Positions 1-7,897 are shown, numbered from the stretch's first letter. The stretch: 64,000 nucleotides of DNA from Kribbella sandramycini (GCF_013131805.1 NZ_JABJRC010000013.1:1-64000); one strand, 5' to 3'. Notes: a model not told the origin generated them from the letters alone. Made by a program: numbers and translations.

Positions 1-982
1 TGATACAGGAGTAGGCCCAGAAGTCGACCAGGATCACTTTGCCCTTGAGCCCGGCGATCGTCGCCGGTTTGCCGCCCGGGGTGTTGAACCACTTCTGCGT
101 CCCGGTGAACTCCGGCGCGGCGCCGCAGACGGTCAGTTCGGCGGCGCCCGGCGTACACTTGGCCAGCTCCTGCCCGCCCTTCCCGAGGGCCGGCGCGAGC
201 ACGCCCTGGACCGTCTTGTTCTCGGCGACCTTCTGTTCCAGACCGCTGGTGTACGACGGGAGCGAGCGCTGGATCACGTCCGTCACGTTGAAGGCCAGTG
301 CCACCGCCAGCAGGATCATCACGATTCCGCCAGCCGTCCGGAAACCCTTCTGGTGGTTGCGGTAGGCCTTGACCCGCTGGGAGATCCGCGAGCCGGCCGA
401 CGCGAAGATCAGCAGCGGCAGCGCCGCGCCCATCGCGAAGGAGACGGTGAGGACGACGGTCCGCCAGCCCACGTTGCCGGTGGCGCCGGCCACGGTGATG
501 GCCGCCAGGACCGGTCCCGCACAGGGGACGTACAGGGTGCCCAGACCGAGCCCGAGGACAAACGCGCCGTTGTTGTTCTTGTTGATCTTCGGCAGCCGGT
601 AGAAGGGCTTCTCGATCCAATGGCCGAGCGCGGGGAAGATCAAGCCGAGGCCGACCAGCGTCAGGATCGTCAGGCCGCCCCAGCGCAGGAAGTCGTCCGG
701 CAGACCGAGCGCGGACAGGATCACCGAGCCGGCCAGCGTGAAGACGCTGAAGCTCACGACGATCCCGGCGATGATCTTCAACGGACGGAAGTCTCGCGCA
801 GGCTTGGCGATCTCGACCTCTTCGACGAGGAGGTCACCTTCGCCGACGGTCTTCCTGGTCGCGGCGGGTTCCTTCTTGCCGGTCGTGCCGGCGAAGAAGA
901 TGATCGGCAGCATCGGCAAGACACAAGGGGAAACCCCGGTGATCAGGCCGCCTACCAATCCGATAAAAGCAAGCGTGATCAT
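1..982 (-). CDS. dipZ: DipZ/CcdA-type cytochrome c biogenesis protein, C-terminus beyond window
   Basis: Reading leftward from ATG at 982, with a GGAG Shine-Dalgarno about 9 nt upstream, gives an uninterrupted frame to the window edge. The N-terminus has the CcdA signature VSPCVLPMLPIIFFAG, a charged linker near residues 33-60 and further membrane segments including YVPCAGPVLAA. A periplasmic stretch then enters a thioredoxin-like fold ending at VDFWAYSCI, the start of the DipZ CxxC motif. Known members pass reductant across the membrane to extracytoplasmic thiols. In Mycobacterium tuberculosis dipZ belongs to the SigK regulon, and here it lies downstream of sigK and rskA with its own SigK-like promoter. 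The carboxy-terminal part lies outside the window. Confidence 0.9.
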   Translation of the reverse strand, partial: MITLAFIGLVGGLITGVSPCVLPMLPIIFFAGTTGKKEPAATRKTVGEGDLLVEEVEIAKPARDFRPLKIIAGIVVSFSVFTLAGSVILSALGLPDDFLRWGGLTILTLVGLGLIFPALGHWIEKPFYRLPKINKNNNGAFVLGLGLGTLYVPCAGPVLAAITVAGATGNVGWRTVVLTVSFAMGAALPLLIFASAGSRISQRVKAYRNHQKGFRTAGGIVMILLAVALAFNVTDVIQRSLPSYTSGLEQKVAENKTVQGVLAPALGKGGQELAKCTPGAAELTVCGAAPEFTGTQKWFNTPGGKPATIAGLKGKVILVDFWAYSCI

Positions 983-1026
983 CGGGACACACTCCAGCTC
1001 GTAGGATTCTTGAACGATTGCCAGTA

Positions 1027-1054
1027 CTTCGGACCGTGAAGGGCCGGCGGATGG
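1027..1054 (-). promoter_or_regulatory. Candidate SigK promoter of dipZ
   Basis: On the minus strand CCATCC (1049-1054) is followed after 16 nt by CCGAAG (1027-1032), about 45 nt upstream of the dipZ ATG. The mycobacterial SigK consensus, as I recall it, is CCATCC, a 16-17 nt spacer, then CCGAAT. This is a perfect -35 and a five-of-six -10. Confidence 0.6.
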
Positions 1055-1113
1055 GTCGGACCGCTTGCAGGCGGTATTACCGCCTGCTTACACGCTGCGT
1101 CCTCACGATCCGG

Positions 1114-1905
1114 CTAGCGGATTTCGTGCCGGTGCAGCTCGCGTTCGACCAGGCCCAAGCCCTTGAGGCCGGGCAGCGTATCGATCTTGGCGTCGATCTT
1201 GCGGGCTTGAGCCAGGCCATCGGCGCCGCCGAACAGATAGGTCAGCAGATGGTGTACCTCCTCGTCGGGCATCACGCCGGATCCGACGATTCCCCACTTG
1301 TGCTGCAGCGCGAACCGGGTGATGCGTTGCGCCCTGCGGTTGCCCGCCAGTCGCTTGCGGGCTTGGCTGTTGTAGAACGCGATGTGGCGAGTCTCCTGTT
1401 TCGCGATGCGGCGCAGGATCTCGGTCAGCATCGGGTTGTCCTCGACGGCGATGAAGCGTGAGTAGCCGGCGTGGGTGCACCATTCATTGATCGCGCCCCA
1501 GGTCATGTGGGTCGCGATGAAGTCGGGACCGATCAGATTGGCCAGGACCGACTGGATCAGCGGTGCGACCCGGTCTCGCCAGCCGAGCCGTTCGCGGAGG
1601 TCTTGGATGTGCTGGGCGCCGGTGTGGACCTGATGGATCTTGAGGATCTCGTCCAGGACTTCGCCGTGCCAGTACTCCTCCCAGTTCCAGGCCGTGAGGA
1701 AGGTGGTGATGTCGGGATCGAGGTGCGCAGGAGTGACCAGCAGGTCGCGCAGGTAACACACGGTGTGGGTCTCTACGTCACTCATGTACTGCAGGCAGCG
1801 CAGCGCGCCGTCCGACAGCGGGTTGCCGCTGAAGGTCTCCAGATCGAGGTCGTCCCACCGCAACGGTTCGGCGGTGGCTGCGTAGGTCGCTAGATCGAAG
1901 CTCAT
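1114..1905 (-). CDS. Diiron ferritin-like / acyl-ACP desaturase-like protein
   Basis: The 263-residue product is soluble and helical. It carries carboxylate diiron ligands: Glu45 in the ETHTVCYL helix, EExxH at residues 76-80 (WEEYWHGE), and a later ETRH motif in QETRHIAFYNS. This is the pattern of ferritin-like oxygenases and desaturases, and it is shorter than plant-type acyl-ACP desaturases (about 330). Substrate is unknown. It lies between dipZ and rskA on the same strand, and a SigK-like promoter sits so close to the ATG that the message may be leaderless. It could be an oxidative-stress diiron enzyme rather than a true desaturase. Confidence 0.65.
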   Translation of the reverse strand: MSFDLATYAATAEPLRWDDLDLETFSGNPLSDGALRCLQYMSDVETHTVCYLRDLLVTPAHLDPDITTFLTAWNWEEYWHGEVLDEILKIHQVHTGAQHIQDLRERLGWRDRVAPLIQSVLANLIGPDFIATHMTWGAINEWCTHAGYSRFIAVEDNPMLTEILRRIAKQETRHIAFYNSQARKRLAGNRRAQRITRFALQHKWGIVGSGVMPDEEVHHLLTYLFGGADGLAQARKIDAKIDTLPGLKGLGLVERELHRHEIR

Positions 1906-1912
1906 GAAGAGT

Positions 1913-1939
1913 GTTCGTTGCCTGAGCGGTCATGGATCG
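1913..1939 (-). promoter_or_regulatory. Possible SigK promoter of the diiron gene
   Basis: On the minus strand CGATCC (1934-1939), 15 nt, ACGAAC (1913-1918). The -10 ends 7 nt before the ATG at 1905, which would make the transcript leaderless. The -35 matches the recalled SigK consensus at five of six positions and the -10 at four of six. Confidence 0.35.
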
Positions 1940-2044
1940 TTGCCTCTTACATCGACCCGCCGTCTGCTATCTCACACCGGCTGTCCCACACCTGAGTAGA
2001 TGCCCGCCCTGGCGATTCAGGACGGGCATCACGGCGAGCGAATG

Positions 2045-2782
2045 TCAGGCCATCGGTATCAGTGCTGCGACCGGCTCGGTGGGCCGTGTCGACCCGCCCG
2101 CGGGCTCGACGGTGAGACCGAACGCAATCTTGTCCGCGACCCCGCTGATCACAGTGGTGCGCTCGGGTGAGCCATCGGTCAGTCCGACCGAGTGAGCTGT
2201 CTTCGATCCGTCGATCATCCACATCTGGTAGGTCCGGTCCGGCCCCAGCCGCGGCAGACCGCTGAGCAGTACCACCGCGGAATCCTTACTGGTCGACGAC
2301 ACGACCGTCGCAGCACCCCCACCGGTCACGCTCGCGTGCTTGGTGGTCGCGTCCGGCTGGGTGAGGACCGCGGCGATCTGCAGGTTCTGCTGGCGCGACG
2401 CTGAGTTCTCGCGATACTGATCGATCGCAATCCCGCCACTGGTCGCGACCGCCAATGCCGCGGCGGCCAGAGCCAGCATTCCGCGCCGGCCAAACCCTCG
2501 CTTCGGCGCGATCACGGTCGAATCGTCCGCCGAGTCGGCGTCCGGTATGAGCGGCGGCAGCTGCCGGACGTCATTGAGTGACGCCATGACAGCCGACTTC
2601 AAGGCGGCCCGGGGCGGCTGAGCGACCTGTGTCGCGAGTTTGACAGCTGCTTCGCGCAGCTCGGTCACCTCGATCGTGCAGGACTCGCAGTAGGCCAGAT
2701 GCTGCTCGAAATCGCCTCGCTCGGGATCGGGCAGGGCGTCGAGGACGTACGGTCCGGTCAGGGTGTGAACGTCTGGCGGCAT
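2045..2782 (-). CDS. rskA: Anti-sigma-K factor RskA
   Basis: The 245-residue product starts with an anti-sigma domain whose zinc motif is H28-x3-C32-x2-C35 (HLAYCESC). A single transmembrane helix follows around residues 133-155 (LALAAAALAVATSGGIAID), then an extracytoplasmic RskA C-terminal domain ending in an anti-sigma-K beta-fold (AVVLLSGLPRLG, YQMWMIDG). Known RskA proteins hold SigK at the membrane until cleaved in response to redox signals. The ATG lies 7 nt after the sigK stop, and its ribosome binding site is inside the end of sigK, so the pair is co-translated. Confidence 0.9.
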   Translation of the reverse strand: MPPDVHTLTGPYVLDALPDPERGDFEQHLAYCESCTIEVTELREAAVKLATQVAQPPRAALKSAVMASLNDVRQLPPLIPDADSADDSTVIAPKRGFGRRGMLALAAAALAVATSGGIAIDQYRENSASRQQNLQIAAVLTQPDATTKHASVTGGGAATVVSSTSKDSAVVLLSGLPRLGPDRTYQMWMIDGSKTAHSVGLTDGSPERTTVISGVADKIAFGLTVEPAGGSTRPTEPVAALIPMA

Positions 2783-2789
2783 GATGGTG

Positions 2790-3416
2790 TCACTTCCCTT
2801 CGGAACCTAGGCAATCGCGCAGCCTGAGCAGGCCGTCGCGCATTCGTGTTTTCACCGTTGCCACATTGGCTTCCAGCATCTCTGCAACGGCTGAGTAAGT
2901 GTGGCCTCCGTAGTAGGCCAAGGTGATCGATTCACGCTGCAATTCGGTCAACGACCCCAGACACCGGCGAACCTGCTCGGTCTCGAGGCTGGAGGTCACG
3001 GCATCGCTGACCTGGTCGAAATCGGTCTCGACCGACTGCCGCCCGACGGCCTGGTCGCGGTTGGTCGAGGCCTGCTCGGAGCGGACCCGGTCGATCGCCC
3101 GTCGGTGAGCGATGGTCAGAACCCACGCCGTCACCGACCCCCGGGCCGGATCGTAGTGGGCAGCGGTCCGCCAGATCTCAAGCATCACTTCCTGGCACAC
3201 CTCCTCCGAAATCGCAGGATTCCGAACCACCCGGCGGACCAGGCCGTAGACCCGGGCCGACGTTAGGTCGTACAGCCCCGAGAACGCCGAGCTGTCTCCC
3301 CGGGCGATCAGAGCCATCAGGGCACCGTCAGCCGTCGCCACCGGCACGGTCTTCCCGAGTTCTCCCAGGGAGAACACCCGTCGCTGTTCGGTCACTGTCA
3401 GTCCTCTGCTCGACAT
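2790..3416 (-). CDS. sigK: ECF sigma factor SigK
   Basis: The product has sigma region 2 (ALMALIARGDSSAFSGLYDLT through EVCQEVMLEIWRTA) and region 4 (LTELQRESITLAYYGGHTYSAVAEML), the layout of the ECF19/SigK group. The chosen ATG at 3416 gives 208 residues; the open frame extends 19 codons further upstream to 3473. It is followed by rskA, as in mycobacteria. A weak SigK-like promoter upstream would allow autoregulation. Confidence 0.9.
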   Translation of the reverse strand: MSSRGLTVTEQRRVFSLGELGKTVPVATADGALMALIARGDSSAFSGLYDLTSARVYGLVRRVVRNPAISEEVCQEVMLEIWRTAAHYDPARGSVTAWVLTIAHRRAIDRVRSEQASTNRDQAVGRQSVETDFDQVSDAVTSSLETEQVRRCLGSLTELQRESITLAYYGGHTYSAVAEMLEANVATVKTRMRDGLLRLRDCLGSEGK

Positions 3417-3482
3417 CGTCGGTGAGCGGTATGACTGACTTCGTATCACAGCCACCGCGACGGCTCGCGCCACGGACGATCA

Positions 3483-3510
3483 GTTCGGTCCGCATGATGG
3501 AGCCGGAAAG
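3483..3510 (-). promoter_or_regulatory. Weak SigK-like promoter of sigK-rskA
   Basis: On the minus strand CTTTCC (3505-3510), 16 nt, CCGAAC (3483-3488). The -10 is five of six and the -35 four of six against the recalled SigK consensus. It lies 67 nt before the chosen sigK ATG. Confidence 0.3.
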
Positions 3511-3579
3511 CCGGTACTGCCGGATATCTGGTGAATGGCTCCGGCAGCACCGGCCCGGGACACCGGCCGGCGAGGATCG

Positions 3580-4251
3580 TCAGGCCGCCGGCGGCATCAG
3601 CACGGTGTCGATCAGGTACACCGTCGCGTTGGCGGTCTTCACGCCGCCGCAGATGACCTTGGCGTTGTTGACCATCAGGTTGTCGCCCGAGCCGGTGACG
3701 TTGACGTCCTGCTTCTCGACGGTCGCGTGCTTGCCGACGACCGCGGTCGCGTCCAGCTGACCGGGGACGACGTGGTACGTGAGGATCTTGGTCAGCAGCG
3801 CGTCGTTCGTCGTCAGGGTGCCCATGGTCTTGGCGTCGATCTTCGCGAACGCGGAGTCGACCGGCGCGAACACAGTGAACTCGCCGCCGTTCAGCGTCGA
3901 GACCAGGTTCACCTTCGAGTTCACCTTGCCCGACACCGCAGCCACCAGCGTCTTCAGCAACGGGTTACCCGAAGCGGCAGTCGCGACCGGAGCGGCCGCC
4001 ATGCCGTCGACCGAGCCGGCACCGGTCGGGTTGGCCTTGGCGTAGTCGGCACAGCCCGGGCCGACCAGACCCGCCGTGTTGTCGACCGGAGCCGAAGAGC
4101 TCATCGAGTCCGACGGGGTCGGCGCCGAAGACGAGGTGCTCGTCGCCGGGGCGCTGCCCGCCTTGTCGTCGCCGCTGCCACACGCGGCGGTCACGAAGAT
4201 CATGGACAGTGCCGCAGCGGCGAGGCCGACGCGGACGATGTTCTTGGACAT
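3580..4251 (-). CDS. Fasciclin-domain lipoprotein (MPT83/MPT70-like)
   Basis: From ATG at 4251 the 223-residue product has a lipoprotein signal peptide ending in the lipobox FVTAACGSG. A low-complexity Ser/Ala/Pro linker follows, then one fasciclin (FAS1) domain with NPLLKTLVAAVSGKVNSKVN, FTVFAPVDSAFAKID and ILTYHVVPGQLDA. Mycobacterial homologs MPT70 and MPT83 are secreted or surface-anchored and are the main SigK targets. The conserved neighbourhood with sigK, rskA and dipZ supports that role here. The open frame extends 12 codons upstream, but the 4251 start directly precedes the basic n-region. Confidence 0.9.
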   Translation of the reverse strand: MSKNIVRVGLAAAALSMIFVTAACGSGDDKAGSAPATSTSSSAPTPSDSMSSSAPVDNTAGLVGPGCADYAKANPTGAGSVDGMAAAPVATAASGNPLLKTLVAAVSGKVNSKVNLVSTLNGGEFTVFAPVDSAFAKIDAKTMGTLTTNDALLTKILTYHVVPGQLDATAVVGKHATVEKQDVNVTGSGDNLMVNNAKVICGGVKTANATVYLIDTVLMPPAA

Positions 4252-4395
4252 GAGAGATCTCTTTCTGCTGAAGGAAACGGTGAACAAGCTGATCGACCGG
4301 AGCTGTCGTCGGCTGCTGAAGCTGCCGGTCGACTGTTCGTATCGAAGGTCGTCGGCGCCGCAGCGTTTGACGCCTGCGGCGGGATGACACCTCTG

Positions 4396-4422
4396 ATTCG
4401 GTACCGGACCCCAGGCGGATAG
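4396..4422 (-). promoter_or_regulatory. Candidate SigK promoter of the fasciclin gene
   Basis: On the minus strand CTATCC (4417-4422), 15 nt, CCGAAT (4396-4401). The -10 is a perfect match to the recalled SigK consensus and the -35 is five of six. It would give a 5' leader of roughly 140 nt. Confidence 0.45.
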
Positions 4423-4520
4423 GTCCCAGTTCGAGCGCCGGAGTTCGGCGCGTCCCGGTCATGTACCAACTGCTCCTCGCAGCAATTTGCTTGCTTCCGA
4501 CAACTTTTTCGCGAGATCAC

Positions 4521-4547
4521 CCATCCGGCGCAGCTACCGGCTCGAAG
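4521..4547 (+). promoter_or_regulatory. Candidate SigK promoter of the small peptide gene
   Basis: On the plus strand CCATCC (4521-4526), 15 nt, TCGAAG (4542-4547). The -35 is perfect and the -10 differs by one base from the one upstream of dipZ. It points toward the small ORF starting at 4642. Confidence 0.4.
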
Positions 4548-4641
4548 ACCTTCACGACGGGACCGACGGCGGATCAGCCGGAAGCCTCGTCCTCACCGGC
4601 GATCTGCGGGTGAGCCCTCCCCCCATTGAAGGAGCAACACC

Positions 4642-4749
4642 ATGCATCAGGGAATCAACATCGTCGTCGGCCTCTACGTCGAGATCAGCTCGCGCTGGAG
4701 CGGCGGTCACGGCGGCTGGCACCACAGCCTCCTCGGCCTGTTCAACTGA
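4642..4749 (+). CDS. Small His/Gly/Trp-rich peptide of unknown function
   Basis: A 35-residue ORF has a good ribosome binding site (GAAGGAG, 7 nt before the ATG), and a GC-rich hairpin follows 20 nt after the stop. The peptide has a hydrophobic first half (GINIVVGLYVEI) and a SGGHGGWHHSLLGLFN tail. I do not recognise the family. The SigK-like promoter upstream and the location opposite the fasciclin gene suggest a small stress- or metal-related peptide, but the evidence is only the gene signals and context. Confidence 0.5.
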   Translation: MHQGINIVVGLYVEISSRWSGGHGGWHHSLLGLFN

Positions 4750-4768
4750 CTCACCCCGTGAGCTTCGA

Positions 4769-4795
4769 GGCCCGCCGCACACCGTGCGACGGGCC
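4769..4795. terminator. Hairpin terminator after the small peptide gene
   Basis: Arms GGCCCGCCGCAC (4769-4780) and GTGCGACGGGCC (4784-4795) pair over 12 bp with one mismatch and a 3-nt loop. No clear U tract follows. It lies between the small plus-strand gene and the convergent CBASS operon end at 4842. Confidence 0.5.
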
Positions 4796-4841
4796 CCGAA
4801 CACGTCCCGCAGACGCTGCGTCGAACCGCCGGCCTGCCTGG

Positions 4842-5456
4842 CTAGGTGTGAGCTTTCACTTTGAGGATGCGGTTGAGGTGTTGCTTTACCGCGGCGACGT
4901 ACGCGTCCTCATACTGCCGGAGCTCGGTCAGATCGATGACGCCGGGTTGGAAATTCATTTGTTTGTCCGCGGAGGTGGGAGTGGCGAGCCAGGCGTCGTG
5001 GCATGCTCGGCCGGCTACGCGTCTGAGGTTCGACAGGAGGGTGTCGTAGGCGGTGGCAAGTGCGGGGGATTCGCCCTTCATCCAGGTGGAGTAGTAGGTG
5101 AGTCTGGTCTGGACGTGACGCATCTCGTCGGCGAGTCTGTTGCGTTCCGATCCGGGCTGGTCGGCTCGGCGCCTGCGGATCGCGTAGGGGAACTCCTTGT
5201 AGGCGGCGACAGCCTCGAGGGCCTCGGCGCAGATCGAGCGTACTCGCGCGCGCTCGTCCTCACGGTTTCGTCGCCGTGCCAAGTAGGTGTTGGCGGCGGC
5301 GCCGACGATGGCTGCGAGGAGTGCGCCAGATAGCAGTGCCGCAACGAGTGGGTCTGTCTTCGCGGCGCTCGGGGGCGTCGCGGGTGGCGCGGTCGTGGTG
5401 ACCGTCACCGTGACCGTTGGAGCGGTGCTGGTCGTGGGTGGTGGCGGACTCGACAC
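4842..5456 (-). CDS. Putative CBASS membrane effector
   Basis: The 204-residue product has a Ser/Thr/Pro-rich N-terminus and one strong transmembrane helix at about residues 37-60 (LVAALLSGALLAAIVGAAANTYLA). A basic stop-transfer (RRRNRED) and a mostly helical cytoplasmic domain follow. It starts with GTG 4 nt after the stop of the E2-like gene and is third in a CD-NTase operon. That is where CBASS effectors sit, and membrane proteins are a common effector class. The cytoplasmic domain matches nothing I recognise, so membrane disruption on cyclic-nucleotide binding is inference. Confidence 0.55.
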   Translation of the reverse strand: MSSPPPPTTSTAPTVTVTVTTTAPPATPPSAAKTDPLVAALLSGALLAAIVGAAANTYLARRRNREDERARVRSICAEALEAVAAYKEFPYAIRRRRADQPGSERNRLADEMRHVQTRLTYYSTWMKGESPALATAYDTLLSNLRRVAGRACHDAWLATPTSADKQMNFQPGVIDLTELRQYEDAYVAAVKQHLNRILKVKAHT

Positions 5457-5460
5457 TGGC

Positions 5461-5928
5461 TCAGTTCGCCTCCTTCGCGTGTGGTCCGTGCGGTGCCTCG
5501 TCTCCTAGCCATTCGCGGTACTCGCGCCACCAGCCCTCCTTGAAGAGGTGCTCGGCGGTCATGCCGAACAGTCCGAGGAGGCCGTCGGCTGGTACCCAGC
5601 GTCGAGCGGGCGGGTCGCTGGGGAGCCAGATGCACAGGCGGGTGCGGCCTCGGTCGGGGAAGCGATGGGGCGAGTCGTCGGCCGTGCTGGGACCGTCGGA
5701 GTAGACGTGCGGGGAGTACCCGCGGTCGTGGGCGAAGGTAACTGTCACGTGACGGGTCTCGTAGCCCGGCACGGGGAGGTCGACCTCGTAGATGTGGACA
5801 GGCCCGGTCCGAGGCTGTCGGCGGCGGTACTTCAAACGCGGGTATGCACGCCTTGCGCTTGCCTCGATTCGTCCCCGCCGGAGCCGGTCGTCCAGCCATA
5901 CGGACGGGCGACGCGGTGTGCCGGTCAT
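5461..5928 (-). CDS. E2-like (UBC-fold) CBASS accessory protein
   Basis: The 155-residue product carries the pattern of prokaryotic E2-like proteins of short type II CBASS operons: HVYSDGP at residues 74-80, HRFPD at 88-92, LCIWLPSDP around candidate catalytic Cys99, and HLFKEGWWREYREWLGDEAPH at the C-terminus. In characterised systems such E2 proteins conjugate the C-terminus of the CD-NTase to a target and prime signalling. No E1/JAB partner is present here, matching the E2-only subtype. Its ATG abuts the CD-NTase stop (TAAATG). Confidence 0.75.
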   Translation of the reverse strand: MTGTPRRPSVWLDDRLRRGRIEASARRAYPRLKYRRRQPRTGPVHIYEVDLPVPGYETRHVTVTFAHDRGYSPHVYSDGPSTADDSPHRFPDRGRTRLCIWLPSDPPARRWVPADGLLGLFGMTAEHLFKEGWWREYREWLGDEAPHGPHAKEAN

Positions 5929-6978
5929 TTACTGGTGAGCGCGGTCGCCGTACGACTGCGGCCGCTTGAGCTCGAGGCCGGCACCCGTGGTGAGTGTGCC
6001 TGCAGTGGAGACTCGTAACGGCGTACGGGACTTGAGCGCTTCAGCCAGCCGCGCCTTCGACGTTCCTTGAGCCGAGGCGGGGACGAACTCCGGCCACAGG
6101 TCGAGTAGCTGCTTGCGAACCCACTCGGCATCGTCATCACGCTCGAGTGCGGCGGCAAGACGGTTCGCGGCGAACTGCAGCCGGTCGACAGCGAGGGGGC
6201 GATCGGCGACCTTGATCGGCGCCGAGACGCCGGCCGGGTCGGGAGTGAACCGACGCGAGAGGTCAGCCGCCCCTCGCTCCCACATCGTCTGCAGTGCGAC
6301 TGCTTGCGACATCCCCGACGAGATGAACATCCAGCCGAGGGCCTCGACGTTGAACGAGCAGAGGACCGGCTCGCCGGTGCGTTTGTTCTCGGCTTTCGCG
6401 AGTCGGATCGCGTGCGCACGTACCAGCCGCAGCTGCTTGGGTTCCGCGGTCAGCAGTTCGGTGTGTTTCTCGGGATGGGACGGATCCCATCGGTGCTGCT
6501 CGGTGTTCGGAATCCAGAGGCCCGGCTGCGAGGCGCGGTCGAGGCCGACGATCAGGTCGACTGTCGGGTCTTCGCCGGCCGGTAGCGGTGCGTTGAACTC
6601 GATGTAGATCGCCCGCTTCGTGATCCGGAAGGTGGCCTTCGGGTAGTTGAGAAGCACTCGCGGGCGAAGCTGATCGAGGACCTGACGGACGATGTCGTCC
6701 GGGCCGATACGCGCGTCGGCGTCCGGCCCGAGATCCGGATAGGTATCAGTGTCGAGGACGACGCCGCAGTCGGCATCTAGCCCCAGGTCGCGCCGGTGGA
6801 TCGGGCAGTTGGCGGTCTTGTGAGCCAACGAGCCCGACATGAATGTTCGGAGTGCGCCTGGAAAGGCCTGTGCGGCGTCGCGGGTCAGGTCGCGCCGTTG
6901 CCGAGCCTCCTTGAGCACGCTGTCGTCAGGCGCGAGTTGCGCGCGAACGTCGTCGAGGAGATCGTCTGTGCACCCCAT
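5929..6978 (-). CDS. CD-NTase (cGAS-like cyclic oligonucleotide synthase) of CBASS
   Basis: The 349-residue product has the nucleotidyltransferase core: SGSLAHKTA with Gly49-Ser50, catalytic D68-x-D70 in LDADCGVVLD, and a third carboxylate at D141 (TVDLIVGLD). A helical nucleotide-binding C-terminal half follows. A strong ribosome binding site (GGAGG) precedes the ATG. On phage sensing such enzymes make cyclic di- or trinucleotides that activate the effector. It is first of three tightly packed genes (gaps of 0 and 4 nt). The nucleotide product cannot be read from sequence. Confidence 0.85.
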   Translation of the reverse strand: MGCTDDLLDDVRAQLAPDDSVLKEARQRRDLTRDAAQAFPGALRTFMSGSLAHKTANCPIHRRDLGLDADCGVVLDTDTYPDLGPDADARIGPDDIVRQVLDQLRPRVLLNYPKATFRITKRAIYIEFNAPLPAGEDPTVDLIVGLDRASQPGLWIPNTEQHRWDPSHPEKHTELLTAEPKQLRLVRAHAIRLAKAENKRTGEPVLCSFNVEALGWMFISSGMSQAVALQTMWERGAADLSRRFTPDPAGVSAPIKVADRPLAVDRLQFAANRLAAALERDDDAEWVRKQLLDLWPEFVPASAQGTSKARLAEALKSRTPLRVSTAGTLTTGAGLELKRPQSYGDRAHQ

Positions 6979-7089
6979 GGGGTACCTCCAGATGGTTCAG
7001 AGCAACGAGCAGGGTAATGACGTCGTCCTGCCCCAGGTCCGAACTACATCAGTGTGGTTATCGTATCGCCTCCCTGTGACATTTCCCAG

Positions 7090-7660
7090 GCGGATGTCGC
7101 AGGGGTGACTCGGTGGCGGAGGCTGAGGCGGGTGGGGAGGCAGCGGAGGGGGTGGGGGACCGCCAGTTGGCGGGGGTCGGTGAGGCGCATGAGGGCGGGT
7201 AGGAGGAGGGTGCGGATGAGGAAGGCGTCGAGGAGGGCGGCGGCGGTGAGCAGGCGGCCGGTGTGTTGGAGGCCGGCGGCGATGGCGGCCGGCATCGCGC
7301 TGTTCCTGGATGCCGGAGATGAGGAAGACCTCGTAATCCATGGCGAGTCCGTAGGCGACGCAGAACATCAGGACGGGCGCGACGAGGTCGATCCAGCCGG
7401 TGACGGTGAAGTCGCCGAGGAGGTGGCCGCGCTGGAAGACGAGCACCATGGCGCCGAAGGTGGCGGTGAGGCTGAGGCTGGAGCGCAGGATCGCTTGCAG
7501 GGGGATCAGTAGGGAGCCGGTGAGGGCGAAGAGCAGGACGGTTGTGGTGCCGATGATGATCAGCGCCGCGAGGGAGAGCCGGTCGGCGACGCCTTGTTTG
7601 GTGTCGCTCAGGACGGCGGCGCCGCCCACGCGGCTAACGGGCTCAAGCGCCAGCCGCCGT
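7090..7660 (-). pseudogene. MMPL-family transporter remnant
   Basis: Translation from about 7660 gives a typical MMPL/RND segment (VGGAAVLSDTKQGVADRL, PVLMFCVAYGLAMDYEVFL) up to SGIQEQ. The frame then shifts, and another minus-strand frame (7044-7295) continues with AAGLQHTGRLLTAAALLDA and IRTLLLPALMRL. The segment normally between TAAALL and LLDA is missing. The 5' half of the gene is absent too. This is a decayed, internally deleted copy of a gene usually over 700 codons long. Confidence 0.7.
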
Positions 7661-7862
7661 CCCCGCCGGCCGCACCCTATTGACCCTCGGTCCGGCAACC
7701 ACCTGCTGTCCGGACTGCGACAAACCGGCGGTGGAAGCGACCAACTAGTGAGCTATCCGTCGGCGATCGTCTGGACCGCTTAGCGGACCGTGCGATCGGA
7801 CCGATGAGCGGCCGATGCCGTAGATGCTGTCGGCGATCCCTACCGCGGGGCCAAGCTCGTGA

Positions 7863-7897
7863 GCACTCCCGGGGCGGCGGTGTCGCCCCGGGAGTGC
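7863..7897. terminator. Perfect 14-bp hairpin
   Basis: GCACTCCCGGGGCG (7863-7876) and CGCCCCGGGAGTGC (7884-7897) pair perfectly around a 7-nt loop. There is no U tract. It lies about 130 nt downstream of the GNAT gene ending at 8025 and may terminate that operon. Confidence 0.45.

Noticed and set aside
4499..4512. GACAACTTTTTCGCG, similar in reverse to the leader repeats at 15.3 and 17.5 kb; a further 11-mer at 20414-20424
   Set aside because: Only 11 bases are shared and the contexts differ (fasciclin upstream region; coding end of a peptidase gene). Chance similarity is likely.
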